Below, one piece after another: positions 25,196 to 33,764 of a stretch of DNA of 64,000 bases (position 1 is the stretch's first letter; each line of letters starts with the position of its first letter). The stretch comes from a virus: the IMG/VR virus record IMGVR_UViG_3300042914_004291, positions 62,001 to 126,000 of that record. One strand, 5' to 3'. Below the pieces are notes generated by a model, which saw only the letters and a list, made by a program, of their open reading frames with translations, was not told where the DNA came from and did no database searches. A program made the position numbers and the translations under genes.

Positions 25196-27697
25196 TCATT
25201 TTTTCATAGTCATTTGGCGGTTTTGGTACATCTTATCGCGCTCAGCCTGCGCTTCAGCATGCAGATACTCATCACGAACCTTAATTACAAGTTTGACAAA
25301 CTCGTCTGTGCCATACTCAGAAAGGTCAAGCACGCGAGGAAAACGTTTTGGATCTTCTTGATGCTTTTGTAGCACTCCCTCAGCCGCCCGGTTCAGTGCA
25401 TGGAGCGCAGGAGTTCCTTTAGGAAGGAGGGGCGCCACGATGCGCTTGAATTGGAAAACATCAAACATTTCGTCCCCCATGCGCGCGCGATGCAGTAATT
25501 TCTTCAATTTGTCCTCCGCGTCGGCGGTGACCGCGTCGGCGGCTTCACGCAGAGATCGACGTTGATTTTGTTCGCGGCCTTTCTTCAGACCTGCTTTATA
25601 AGCAGCAGCAATGGCTTCCATCACCATCTCTTGGTCAGCAGCCTCGGCATCATCAGCAGCAGCCGCATCGTCTGCCATTGCAGCACCGACATCTTCTTTC
25701 ACAGTTGACACCTCTGCTAGAGATTCTTTGAGTGATTGTTTGATCAGCTTGGCAAGGTCTTTCATGTTCATCTTCACGTTGCTTGGTGTTGTTGGTTTCC
25801 TGTTTGTTATAGCCATGGTAGTATTGGAGTTAAATATCTCAGTGATTGGTTTTATTCCTCTTGGTTTGACCATTGCCTGTTTGTTCGCTTGCAACTCCTT
25901 CACTCTCCGCAAACCAGAAGTCCTGATCATCTCAAATATTTCACGGCCAACATTCTTGAGATCATCTGGGAGGTTCGCAGTGAACTTCTGTGTGTCGCCT
26001 ATCGCAATGAATGATCTCATGTCAGTGCCTGAAACGTTTCCGAACCTAGGAACCGATACGATGTCAATGAGTTTCTGTTCTGCTAGCCTAGGGGCATCCA
26101 AAGAAACGCTATCTGGCCTGAACCTTGCTATGTCTTCATCCCCAGCCAACAGATTCACTTGAACGTTCTGTCCGGATCTGTCATAGGCATTCAGCTTCTG
26201 ATATGCCATGGTGACCGGGTTGTCTGTGAACTCAACCATGACGTTTGCTGGGAGTGTTCTGAGAATATATCGATTCCAGATCTCTCTCATGGTAGCGCCT
26301 AGGATTGGCACTTCACCAGACTTCTCTCTGTCACTTTCAGATACCAAAAGAAGCACTTTGTCGCTTTGCATAGAAGCCAGCCTGACAACTCTGTCATGGC
26401 CTCTGTGATATGGCTTGAACGCACCCGGGAAGATTGTGACTGTTGAGTCCGCATTGGGTTTTCGCCGCAAAACAAACCCTTCCTCATCATCATAGCCGCG
26501 GCCACCATACTTCAAAGCTCCAATCAACTGATTGATCGGCGCAAACTGACCGGTGAACTTGTACGACTTGCCATTCCTCCGGAACACAATGCCTTCAATG
26601 GTCGAAGTTATCCTGTCAGCAGCTTGCAACTTGTTTAGTTGATCGCCAAGAGCCGCCAATGCATCAGGTGAAGACTTGATCTTCTCAATAGCAGCTTGAA
26701 GCTCTGTTCGAACTTTTGCGGCAGCACCGCTATGGTCAACCACCAACATACTCTTTGATCCTTCAAGCAACTCACTAGCAAACTTTGTGATCACGTTCTC
26801 AATTGGCTGCGTGATTGTCTTGAAGATCTTCTTCTTGTTCCTGTCAAGTGCAACAATCCGAATGTATTGCTCTTCGTCAGCGGCATACTTCCTGAGTGAG
26901 TTGATCTTGACTGTTCTGTCATCATCACCGGTCAATCTTTTGCCAAGTTCATCTGAGATCGAGCCGTCAATACCATATGGTTTCAGATAGTATCCAAGCT
27001 TGACCTTGATATACTTTCCAACAGTGTCACTGTCATTCATCCCAGCATCTTGCATGATTGCATCAATTGATGCTAGAGCTTCCTTCAGCGGCTCTTTTGA
27101 ACCAAGTTTGACCAAAGGATATACAACCGGCGCACTTAATTTCCATCCTGTCTCAGCCATCTCACCATCGATCTTCTGTGCCAAGCCTAATAGTTTATCA
27201 AACACGGCATCATCATGTGAATCTTCAAGATGGCCTGTTGCTTCGTTAAACTTCCTGGCGCCAAACTTGTGTGGCGATATCACGTTCTGTCCATACACAA
27301 TGATATTTGGGTTCACCACAGCAAGGATCTCAGCAGAGAACCAATACTCACCATGATCACCAAACACACTCACCTTCTCATCAGAACCAAGACCAACCTC
27401 TATGGCCTTTGACAGAACATCATAAGCCTGACTGAAGGCGGACTGAACAGATGGCTTGTCCAACCATTTCCTATCCACCTCTTCTTTTGTCATTCCTCCT
27501 CTGCGCAGATCTCCAAGATTCCTGGCGAACCTGAGAGTTCCTTGACGAAACCCAAAGAAGATGTTCTGGCCATCCAACTTTTCTGTCACCGATTCCAAAC
27601 GTCCGGTGCTAGCATCAGTCAGAATAGACTTCAACTCATCAAACGTCAGACCAATGTCTTCGTATACATGCTGCAAATGTCCTGCTAGTCCACCCAT
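25196..27697 (-). CDS. Fusion of a ligase-family nucleotidyltransferase with an NMNAT-type adenylyltransferase
   Basis: An 833-residue multidomain protein. Residues 1-400: a covalent nucleotidyltransferase of the DNA/RNA ligase family, with the nucleophile motif EKLDGQN (Lys40), a motif III-like WFSAEIL (about 120), and motifs IV-V as STIEGIVFRRNGKSYKF (about 365-381). Residues 428-600: a nucleotidyltransferase of the HxGH class (TIFPGAFKPYHRGHDRV) with the partner motif NVSGTDMRSFI, as in NMN adenylyltransferases. Residues 628-833: a charged, Ala-rich tail beginning MAITNRKP, preceded by intergenic-like DNA, that could be a separately translated protein. Possible roles are RNA repair, NAD synthesis or NAD-linked capping; all inferred. 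It has its own promoter within the structural block. Confidence 0.75.
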   Translation of the reverse strand: MGGLAGHLQHVYEDIGLTFDELKSILTDASTGRLESVTEKLDGQNIFFGFRQGTLRFARNLGDLRRGGMTKEEVDRKWLDKPSVQSAFSQAYDVLSKAIEVGLGSDEKVSVFGDHGEYWFSAEILAVVNPNIIVYGQNVISPHKFGARKFNEATGHLEDSHDDAVFDKLLGLAQKIDGEMAETGWKLSAPVVYPLVKLGSKEPLKEALASIDAIMQDAGMNDSDTVGKYIKVKLGYYLKPYGIDGSISDELGKRLTGDDDRTVKINSLRKYAADEEQYIRIVALDRNKKKIFKTITQPIENVITKFASELLEGSKSMLVVDHSGAAAKVRTELQAAIEKIKSSPDALAALGDQLNKLQAADRITSTIEGIVFRRNGKSYKFTGQFAPINQLIGALKYGGRGYDDEEGFVLRRKPNADSTVTIFPGAFKPYHRGHDRVVRLASMQSDKVLLLVSESDREKSGEVPILGATMREIWNRYILRTLPANVMVEFTDNPVTMAYQKLNAYDRSGQNVQVNLLAGDEDIARFRPDSVSLDAPRLAEQKLIDIVSVPRFGNVSGTDMRSFIAIGDTQKFTANLPDDLKNVGREIFEMIRTSGLRRVKELQANKQAMVKPRGIKPITEIFNSNTTMAITNRKPTTPSNVKMNMKDLAKLIKQSLKESLAEVSTVKEDVGAAMADDAAAADDAEAADQEMVMEAIAAAYKAGLKKGREQNQRRSLREAADAVTADAEDKLKKLLHRARMGDEMFDVFQFKRIVAPLLPKGTPALHALNRAAEGVLQKHQEDPKRFPRVLDLSEYGTDEFVKLVIKVRDEYLHAEAQAERDKMYQNRQMTMKK

Positions 27698-27713
27698 GTT
27701 TACCTCGCCGTTA

Positions 27714-27741
27714 CCTTACCACACACCAGAACACCTGTCAA
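27714..27741 (-). promoter_or_regulatory. Promoter of the nucleotidyltransferase fusion gene
   Basis: On the minus strand TTGACA (27741-27736), 16 bp, GTAAGG (27719-27714), with the ATG 16 nt further on and GGCGAGG between. The rest of this 157 bp gap contains two degenerate copies of an ATTAAT-CTAGGA-CTGAG sequence (near 27779 and 27846) and nothing else supported. Confidence 0.55.
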
Positions 27742-27854
27742 ACAAGCAGGAACACAAACAGGCTTAGGAAGGCTTCTGATATTAATTCTAGGAGGCTCTG
27801 AGTCCATGATGGATAAGAAGACATTAAACCGTAGAACGGGCTCTAGAAATTAAT

Positions 27855-28799
27855 CTAGGAAGACGTCTGAGCCGTTGGTGATGATGGCTGTGATGCAAGA
27901 CGCCAGCCACCAACCGACTTGGTTTCTTTGTGAATAACTTTCAGGAGTGTTGTATAGTATAAACCAAATTCACGGGCTTGCTGTTTGATGTTTCTGGAGA
28001 GTGTCAGGGTTTCGCCGCGATCATTCACAAGAACAATTCCTTCAAATCTGCCTTTAGCAATCTTCTCTCTGTGTTCTTTGCTCAGAGGCTTTCTCTTCTC
28101 ACCTTTGCGCTCGACATACACTGGTTTCTCTGTTCCAACAAACCAGCCATTGGATGATTTGATCTTGCCTTTCACAAGGAGGTGAAAGGCTTTGTAATTC
28201 AAGCCACGTTCCTTGCAGAACGTGCGCAATGAACCCTTCACCTCAACTTGCTCACCAGCCTCCATGTGAGTGAGGATCAGCCCAAGATACTTGCCATGCT
28301 CTTCGTGGTGTTTTTGGATAGCCTCTCTGCGCTGCTCGCGGTCCTCTTTGCTATATTCCTCTGCAAAGTATCGCTGAACGGCTGCCTTTTGTTTTACATT
28401 GTCTTCCGGCAATCTTTTACCGCAACGCTTGCTCGTTGTTGGATCATCCTTCTGTTTATTCGGACGCCCTGCCCTAGAATCGGCTGCGTCTTTTCGAAAG
28501 TTGTAGCAGTTCTTTTGGTTGTCGTACAGTTGATCGATCCAATATTGCTCTCGCAACAGCATCTCGGCTTTGCTCTCAGTTACCTCAAGCACTTCGAAGA
28601 TGAAACACTCAGAACCACACTTGTTGAAGTCGTTTTGAAGATATGTGTTTTTGTGCCTGCTGGCTTCTAGGTCTGCTCGATGACTCCTAGCTCTGCCTTT
28701 GAATCTGCGCGTACTGCCAATGTAGATCCGTCCATTTTTTGTGTTGATGATCCTGTAGATGCCGCTCTGGTTGGCATGAGTGCCATAAATTGTTTGCAT
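27855..28799 (-). CDS. GIY-YIG homing-type endonuclease
   Basis: A 314-residue free-standing endonuclease. The N-terminal GIY-YIG domain is clear: SGIYRI (GIY at 13-15), GRIYIGSTRRFKGRARSHR (YIG at 26-28 plus the conserved Arg and His). The C-terminal half has NUMOD-like DNA-binding segments ending in GW (SNGWFVG, VGGWRLA). The start is the ATG at 28799, preceded by AGGA, rather than the upstream ATG at 28820. It sits between the capsid gene and the next structural-block gene, a typical site for a selfish insertion. It would cut allelic sites lacking it. Confidence 0.88.
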   Translation of the reverse strand: MQTIYGTHANQSGIYRIINTKNGRIYIGSTRRFKGRARSHRADLEASRHKNTYLQNDFNKCGSECFIFEVLEVTESKAEMLLREQYWIDQLYDNQKNCYNFRKDAADSRAGRPNKQKDDPTTSKRCGKRLPEDNVKQKAAVQRYFAEEYSKEDREQRREAIQKHHEEHGKYLGLILTHMEAGEQVEVKGSLRTFCKERGLNYKAFHLLVKGKIKSSNGWFVGTEKPVYVERKGEKRKPLSKEHREKIAKGRFEGIVLVNDRGETLTLSRNIKQQAREFGLYYTTLLKVIHKETKSVGGWRLASQPSSPTAQTSS

Positions 28800-28915
28800 T
28801 GTAGTTCCTGATCCTGTCACTAAACGATCTTAGATGTCCCAGAGGACAATTTATAGTGGCAACGGCGCCATATCCAAAACCACCACAGTTCCATTATAAA
28901 TCCCTTGAAAAACAG

Positions 28916-28945
28916 AAGGGGAGAAGATTTTCATCTTCTCCCCTT
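28916..28945 (-). terminator. Rho-independent terminator after the capsid gene
   Basis: A perfect 13 bp stem (AAGGGGAGAAGAT / ATCTTCTCCCCTT) closed by a GAAA tetraloop on the minus strand and followed by CTGTTTTTC. This is the strongest terminator in the window and would end the heavily expressed capsid transcript. Confidence 0.85.
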
Positions 28946-28958
28946 CCTTCGTTCATGT

Positions 28959-28984
28959 ATTGTCCTCAGTGACTAGAGGACAAT
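28959..28984. repeat. Inverted repeat next to the capsid stop codon
   Basis: ATTGTCCTC (28959-28967) and GAGGACAAT (28976-28984), 9 bp perfect arms and an 8 nt loop, beginning 4 nt after the capsid gene's stop. A third GAGGACAAT copy lies at 28842-28850, upstream of the endonuclease gene, so the gap between them is bracketed by this sequence. It may protect the mRNA 3' end or mark the insertion junction. Confidence 0.6.
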
Positions 28985-28988
28985 TAAT

Positions 28989-30956
28989 TCACACAATAGC
29001 AGTGTCGAGAACTGTCACGGTTCCGTAGAAGTCGGAGCGAACCATCTTCTTGCCGTAGCGTGTCATGATACCCTTACGTGGGGTCAGATCCTCGGGTGCG
29101 TACACCACTGGGGAGAGGATCAGAGGCACGTATGGAGCATAGATATAACCAGACTCCAGGAAGGTCGAACCCTTCAGACCGATCAGGATCTTGTTTGCTG
29201 GGAAGTAAGGATCGATGAACACTGAGTAGCGACCATTGATCGTACCAGCGGCTTCGCGACCGATGCTCATTGAGTCACGCACTTGACCATCGGAATCGAT
29301 CTTGTAGTTTGCGCGGTATGCCACGGTGTGCTCCAGGATCGTTTGCACGTCTGGTGAACACACGATGAAATTGCCTGCACCACGAAGAGTCTTCTTGTGG
29401 ATGGTGTTTGCCACGTTGGTGATTGTCTCAACAAGTGTCTGATACCATTGCTGCACGTCACCGGTAAAGGCTGGGCCTGGGTACGAGGTGGATGTACGAG
29501 CAACTTCAACACCAGTGTAGATGTTCACAAACTTACCGGGAGCGCGGCTCCAGTATAGGCTTGCAGCATTTGCTTGGGTCAAGAGGTCGTTCAGGATCTC
29601 ACGGTCAATGTCCAGAGTGATCATCTCAGAGAGAAGGTTTGTCAACTCTGCTTCGATATCCACTGAGAAGTACGCAGTGAGATCTTGTGCCATTTCAGGC
29701 GACCAGCGAGCACGCAGCTTGCGGGTTGTTGCTGTCACGGCAACCGACTCAACCTTGATGTCAACGTCTGGGATCCGTGGGCTTGAATCAACATCGAAGT
29801 TGGTTTCAAAGCTTGGGATGGTCAGGGTCGAACCATCAGAGTTCACTGAGAGAGTATCTGCAACAGGGGCAGAAGCAGTCACGCGGGTTGCTGCTGCCCC
29901 GATACCGGTACCTGGGAGGTTTGCTTGGCTTGGGCCAGACGAACCATTTGCAAGAGCCATTGCCAACAGCACGTGCGAACCATTGAATGGATCAACAGTG
30001 AATGTTGAGCTGGTCCCGGAATCGGTCCAGTTACCACGCTTGGTGAACTGACGGAAGTTCAGGAGTGCTTCACCTTGCTGGTAGGTTGCTGGAACCGATG
30101 TAAACACCGAGCCAGAAGCACCAAGACCGGTCACGGCAACTTGGCCAAGGTCTGTCATGTCTGCGCCGTTGATTGCTGTGGTCACTTGTGACGCACTCAC
30201 AACAAGGAAGCAGTAGTCAATCACGCCATTGGTCACGTCATTTTGCAGGAGTGGGTTGAAGTCCACAAGACGTGCGTTATAGCCCGAGAACCCTGCCGAA
30301 GCAGAGACGCTCGAACCAGTGAGCCATGTAGTGTCTCCGGTCCATGCACCAACAATCACTGGGCCAATTGCAAGTTGACCTTGCACGTTCACCTTGGTAT
30401 AACCATGACCAATCAGGTTGTACTGACCACCAGCGGCCAACGAACCCGACGTGCGGATTTCCTTACCAACGGGGTTGGTGTAGATTGATTGCCCGCGAGC
30501 ATATGTCGCAGCGCCTGGATCAGAACTGGTAGCAAACTTGTTTGCTGCTGTGCCTGCGTCACCACCGACGTACGACCCGTAGGTGTAGTCAAGATAGAAC
30601 AACAGACCCGAAGGCAGAGACATTGGTTGAACGCTGACAATCTCGTTAGCAATCAAACCAGCAAACACCCGACGCACGATCGGGAATGCAACGCTGGTGA
30701 AACCTGCAACCTGACCGCTCGACACAAGAGCCGCACCACCGGTTGAGAGTGAGAGCGACTCGTTGAGCATCCGGCCACCGTCTTTGAGCATTTCAACTGC
30801 CTGGTTTTCCAGGAGTCGCGCCATGAGTTGCTGCCCGTTGGACGAAAGCCCTTCAAGCAGTTTAACCTTTTTCCATTTGTTCACTAGACGGTCGCTGACG
30901 CCACCGTTAGCATTGCGCTGGATACCTTCAGCGAGTTGTGAGAGTGTGATAGACAT
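28989..30956 (-). CDS. Major capsid protein (gp23-like)
   Basis: A 655-residue protein of the HK97 fold as in T4 gp23. The N-terminal region has ARLLENQAVEML and MLNESLSLSTGGAALVSSGQ. LNE at 64-66 fits the L/I-x-E cleavage rule of gp21-type proteases, so about 66 residues are probably removed on maturation. Later segments include AFPIVRRVFAGLIANEIVSV, RARWSPEMAQDLTAYFSVDI and SDFYGTVTVLDTAIV at the C-terminus. T4 gp23 has 521 residues; the extra length forms an insertion around 190-380. The leader has AAGGA 9 nt upstream of the ATG and a TTAGTT-AACTAA hairpin. A strong terminator follows. Confidence 0.88.
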   Translation of the reverse strand: MSITLSQLAEGIQRNANGGVSDRLVNKWKKVKLLEGLSSNGQQLMARLLENQAVEMLKDGGRMLNESLSLSTGGAALVSSGQVAGFTSVAFPIVRRVFAGLIANEIVSVQPMSLPSGLLFYLDYTYGSYVGGDAGTAANKFATSSDPGAATYARGQSIYTNPVGKEIRTSGSLAAGGQYNLIGHGYTKVNVQGQLAIGPVIVGAWTGDTTWLTGSSVSASAGFSGYNARLVDFNPLLQNDVTNGVIDYCFLVVSASQVTTAINGADMTDLGQVAVTGLGASGSVFTSVPATYQQGEALLNFRQFTKRGNWTDSGTSSTFTVDPFNGSHVLLAMALANGSSGPSQANLPGTGIGAAATRVTASAPVADTLSVNSDGSTLTIPSFETNFDVDSSPRIPDVDIKVESVAVTATTRKLRARWSPEMAQDLTAYFSVDIEAELTNLLSEMITLDIDREILNDLLTQANAASLYWSRAPGKFVNIYTGVEVARTSTSYPGPAFTGDVQQWYQTLVETITNVANTIHKKTLRGAGNFIVCSPDVQTILEHTVAYRANYKIDSDGQVRDSMSIGREAAGTINGRYSVFIDPYFPANKILIGLKGSTFLESGYIYAPYVPLILSPVVYAPEDLTPRKGIMTRYGKKMVRSDFYGTVTVLDTAIV

Positions 30957-31021
30957 TGTTTTTCCTTATGCTTACCTTTTAGTTGTTTCTAACTAATGAT
31001 CCTTTTTCTTTTTTCCTACTA

Positions 31022-33088
31022 TCAGTGCTTTTTGCCAATACCTGCAAGTTTGCTCCAACGATCTGCATCGAACATTGGAACAGACATCAGATCGGAAACC
31101 TGACGAATCTCTTTGCCATTAAGGTTTGCAGCAGATTCGTTTAGCGAACCAGCCTTGGACGTTTTGGCCTTGTTTTTGTTGATCGCTTTCACAATCTTCC
31201 CATAGATGTCTTTCACCTCGTTAACGGTTGAACCTTTATCGAGATATTCAACGATCTTACGTTTCTGCGCTTCAGTGAGCGACGCTTCGCTCACCAAGAT
31301 TTTGTTCAGGAAAAGTGAACGAGCAGTCAGAACGCGAGTTTCGTCAAGTTGTTTTGTCACCTCGGCAACTTCGTTCACTGCTAGCCGTGGCTTAGCGGCT
31401 GGCTTCTTGGTCTTCAAACCAAGTGCTTCCATCTGCTCGCGCACGAGCCGACGAACTTCCTGCACGACCATCATTTCATCTTCATCACCGGCATGCCCAG
31501 CAGCCATATCAACATCAACATCATCAGCATCATCAGCAGCATCACCGCCAAAAGGCTGACCGTCGACCTGAACGTTCACATTCTCAACAGCATCCCCAGA
31601 AACACCCTGGAGATCAATTGTGATAGTCATTGCATTTGGATCCTCGACTGACATGTCTGAGCTGGGCTCGTCATCCAAAAGCATTTCTTCACTGTCATCA
31701 TCTGTTGAAACAGCAGCAACGTCAACCTCTTCTTCTTGTTCCATCATATGATCGTCCGACATCGAAGCCATGAGCTCATTGATTTCTTTCTCGATTTCTT
31801 CGAGAAGAGCTTTGCCCTGATCACCCTCTTTTGCTGAGTGTTTGAAAGGAGCTTTCTCAAGCTCTGCCTTCACGTTCCTTGGGTTTCCGCTGGCCTTTTT
31901 TGCATGCTCGTCGCTCAGACCTTCTGAGTCGCCAGCCGGATCGACTTTGCCAACTTCTTTCTCAAAGCCCTCAGCGCCTTCAAAAAGCTTGAGTGCGAAA
32001 TCCTTGAGAGATTGTGGTTTCTTGTTTGGTTTTGTTGCAGTAGCCATATTTTCTTGTGTTTCTTCTTTTCGGTAACTATTTGAAGCTTTTCTAATTCCGT
32101 TTTCCAACAGATCTAGTTTGTGCGTATTCATGCGCCACAAACGTTCAGTGATCAATTTGTCCTTCTTCATTCCAGCAAGCGACTCGCGCAGCGAATCAAC
32201 TGTTTTCTTGCTCAGAACAGCGCCAGTTGCGCTCACTTCTTCGGCTGCTGTGAGAATCTTTTTGAAACTCTCATACATTTTGTTGCCGCTTTCGTTTGCA
32301 GTCGCAACAGCGCTGTTAACATCTAGAACCGACTCACCAACGGAAGGAACTTCTGCTGAGGCTGAGCTCTCAGGCACAACGTTTGGTGCAACAATATTCT
32401 CAAGCAGTTTGTCAATGGCGGACAGAATCACGCTTGATCGCTCTGCAAGTGGAGCAGCGGCCGAATCAGTTGCGCCTGGATCTCCTGGGGTCGCAGACAG
32501 TTCTGGTGTTCCTGGCGCTGCCGCGGGAGGAGTGACTGCGCTTGGATCAATTGGAGTGTCGGCAGGTGGCACTGGCGGAATTGTCCCAGTCGATGCATCA
32601 GCTTGTTGAAACAAACTATCAATTGGAATGACAAGCTCTTGGCCACCACTCTCTGGATTTGTTTCAATCTTACCCAGCACTTGCTGCACTGCCGGTGCAC
32701 CAATTGGTGTGCTGGCCGCTGCGACGGCAGGATCGGTCAGCGTTGCGCCTGGAGCCGGTGCCGGGGTCACTGGCGCTGTTGCTCCAGCATCTGGTGATGG
32801 GGACGGAGGTGCTGGAGGTGGCGCTGCTGCTCCAGCATCTGGGGCTGCTGCTCCAGCATCTGGGGCTGCTGCTCCAGCATCTGGGGCTGGGGGTTGAGGT
32901 GCCGGAGGTGTCGCATCTGCCGCAAATGGATCTTGTTGCTCAGCCATGAGTCGAAGCTCCGAATCGAGCTTCTTCATGATCGATGGAGTGAGCTTGGCCA
33001 TCACCTCTTGCTGAGCACGTTGCAACGCAAATTTCTTGATCTCAGCAGCGTCTAGCACTGCTCTTTCTGTGATTCTTTTCTTTGGCAT
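31022..33088 (-). CDS. Capsid scaffold/assembly protein, Pro/Ala-rich and acidic (gp22 position)
   Basis: A 688-residue protein directly upstream of the capsid gene and downstream of the protease, where T4 has scaffold gp22. Residues 55-205 are a Pro/Ala/Gly low-complexity region with three exact APDAGAA-type repeats. Residues 240-345 are helical. From Met348 (MATATKPNKKPQS) onward it is charged, with a very acidic stretch (DDADDVDVDMAAGHAGDEDE) and a helical C-terminus. The DNA before Met348 looks like a gene leader (AGTTACC, then an A-rich purine tract), so the protein may be a fusion of two genes or may have an internal start. Several L-x-E sites could be protease targets. Confidence 0.65.
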   Translation of the reverse strand: MPKKRITERAVLDAAEIKKFALQRAQQEVMAKLTPSIMKKLDSELRLMAEQQDPFAADATPPAPQPPAPDAGAAAPDAGAAAPDAGAAAPPPAPPSPSPDAGATAPVTPAPAPGATLTDPAVAAASTPIGAPAVQQVLGKIETNPESGGQELVIPIDSLFQQADASTGTIPPVPPADTPIDPSAVTPPAAAPGTPELSATPGDPGATDSAAAPLAERSSVILSAIDKLLENIVAPNVVPESSASAEVPSVGESVLDVNSAVATANESGNKMYESFKKILTAAEEVSATGAVLSKKTVDSLRESLAGMKKDKLITERLWRMNTHKLDLLENGIRKASNSYRKEETQENMATATKPNKKPQSLKDFALKLFEGAEGFEKEVGKVDPAGDSEGLSDEHAKKASGNPRNVKAELEKAPFKHSAKEGDQGKALLEEIEKEINELMASMSDDHMMEQEEEVDVAAVSTDDDSEEMLLDDEPSSDMSVEDPNAMTITIDLQGVSGDAVENVNVQVDGQPFGGDAADDADDVDVDMAAGHAGDEDEMMVVQEVRRLVREQMEALGLKTKKPAAKPRLAVNEVAEVTKQLDETRVLTARSLFLNKILVSEASLTEAQKRKIVEYLDKGSTVNEVKDIYGKIVKAINKNKAKTSKAGSLNESAANLNGKEIRQVSDLMSVPMFDADRWSKLAGIGKKH
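32824..32886. repeat. Three tandem 21 bp repeats in the scaffold gene
   Basis: Three identical 21 bp units (32824-32844, 32845-32865, 32866-32886) encode the PDAGAAA repeats of the Pro/Ala-rich region. A degenerate copy lies just downstream in coordinate near 32780. Perfect identity suggests recent slippage and possible length variation between isolates. Confidence 0.85.
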
Positions 33089-33114
33089 TTAATCTACTCT
33101 GTTGGTAATAATGA

Positions 33115-33690
33115 TCAAGGATTGCTGTTGTCTCTTGGATAACCCGAACCAACGCCAAGCCTGAACGTACGAACCTGACCAGTGACAGCTCCTGGGCCAC
33201 TGTTCCCGATGCCTTCTGCACTCTGGTTCTCGTATGCAGGCTGGGCTGGGTTGAGCTGCTGAAAAGTTCTCGCGCCGACTGGAATTGTTCCGGTGTCGAC
33301 CTCGGCGATCAATTCTGCTTCGTTGCCATTGCCTTCACCCGGAGAAACGACGTTTGGAGAGTATGGAGTTGCTGGCCAACCACCAGGTTCAATTCGTGTG
33401 GTTAGTTTGTTACGAACATCAACATACTCCGGACGGCTGTCGTTGGCTGGGACGAAGTTCCGGCGATACATTCCAAATCCGTACTGAGTGTTCTCGCCGT
33501 CATATTGCGCAAAAACTCTGCGGGCTACTTCAATTGTGTATTGACCATTGATGATGGGGCTATCGCCATATGCCCGGTTCAATGAAACGGTGTTGGATCT
33601 GCCCATGCCACCGTCACGGTTGCTGGAGTATGCCCGGTCCTGGAACTGGGGTTGATTCGAGAAAATCTCGTATTGTACTGTTGATGACAT
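33115..33690 (-). CDS. Probable virion protein of unknown function
   Basis: A 191-residue protein starting MSSTVQYEIFSNQPQFQDRA. It is rich in Asn, Gly, Tyr and Pro with little helix, like small head or decoration proteins, with segments GQYTIEVARRVFAQYDG and GMYRRNFVPANDSRPEYV. It lies between protease and scaffold genes. A 13 bp stem-loop occupies its leader. No family recognised. Confidence 0.65.
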   Translation of the reverse strand: MSSTVQYEIFSNQPQFQDRAYSSNRDGGMGRSNTVSLNRAYGDSPIINGQYTIEVARRVFAQYDGENTQYGFGMYRRNFVPANDSRPEYVDVRNKLTTRIEPGGWPATPYSPNVVSPGEGNGNEAELIAEVDTGTIPVGARTFQQLNPAQPAYENQSAEGIGNSGPGAVTGQVRTFRLGVGSGYPRDNSNP

Positions 33691-33692
33691 GT

Positions 33693-33733
33693 TTAGCTAC
33701 ACCTTTGTTTTCTGTTGTTCAAGGTGTAACTAA
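33693..33733. repeat. 13 bp stem-loop in the leader of the 33.1 kb gene
   Basis: Arms TTAGCTACACCTT (33693-33705) and AAGGTGTAACTAA (33721-33733) pair over 13 bp with one mismatch around a 15 nt loop. The minus-strand RNA hairpin would end just before the start codon at 33690 and sequester AAGGTGT, the only ribosome-site-like sequence. A translational switch is plausible. Confidence 0.6.
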
Positions 33734-33764
33734 GTGTGTTGGTGGCGAAGATGAAGTTATTTAA

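Noticed and set aside
27779-27871. Pair of ATTAAT-CTAGGA-CTGAG sequences as a mobile-element boundary
   Set aside because: The copies are degenerate, only about 67 bp apart, and no element lies between them.
30990-31021. Terminator between scaffold and capsid genes (T-rich stretch)
   Set aside because: The T-rich run is on the plus strand; on the transcribed minus strand it is purine-rich leader for the capsid ribosome-binding site.
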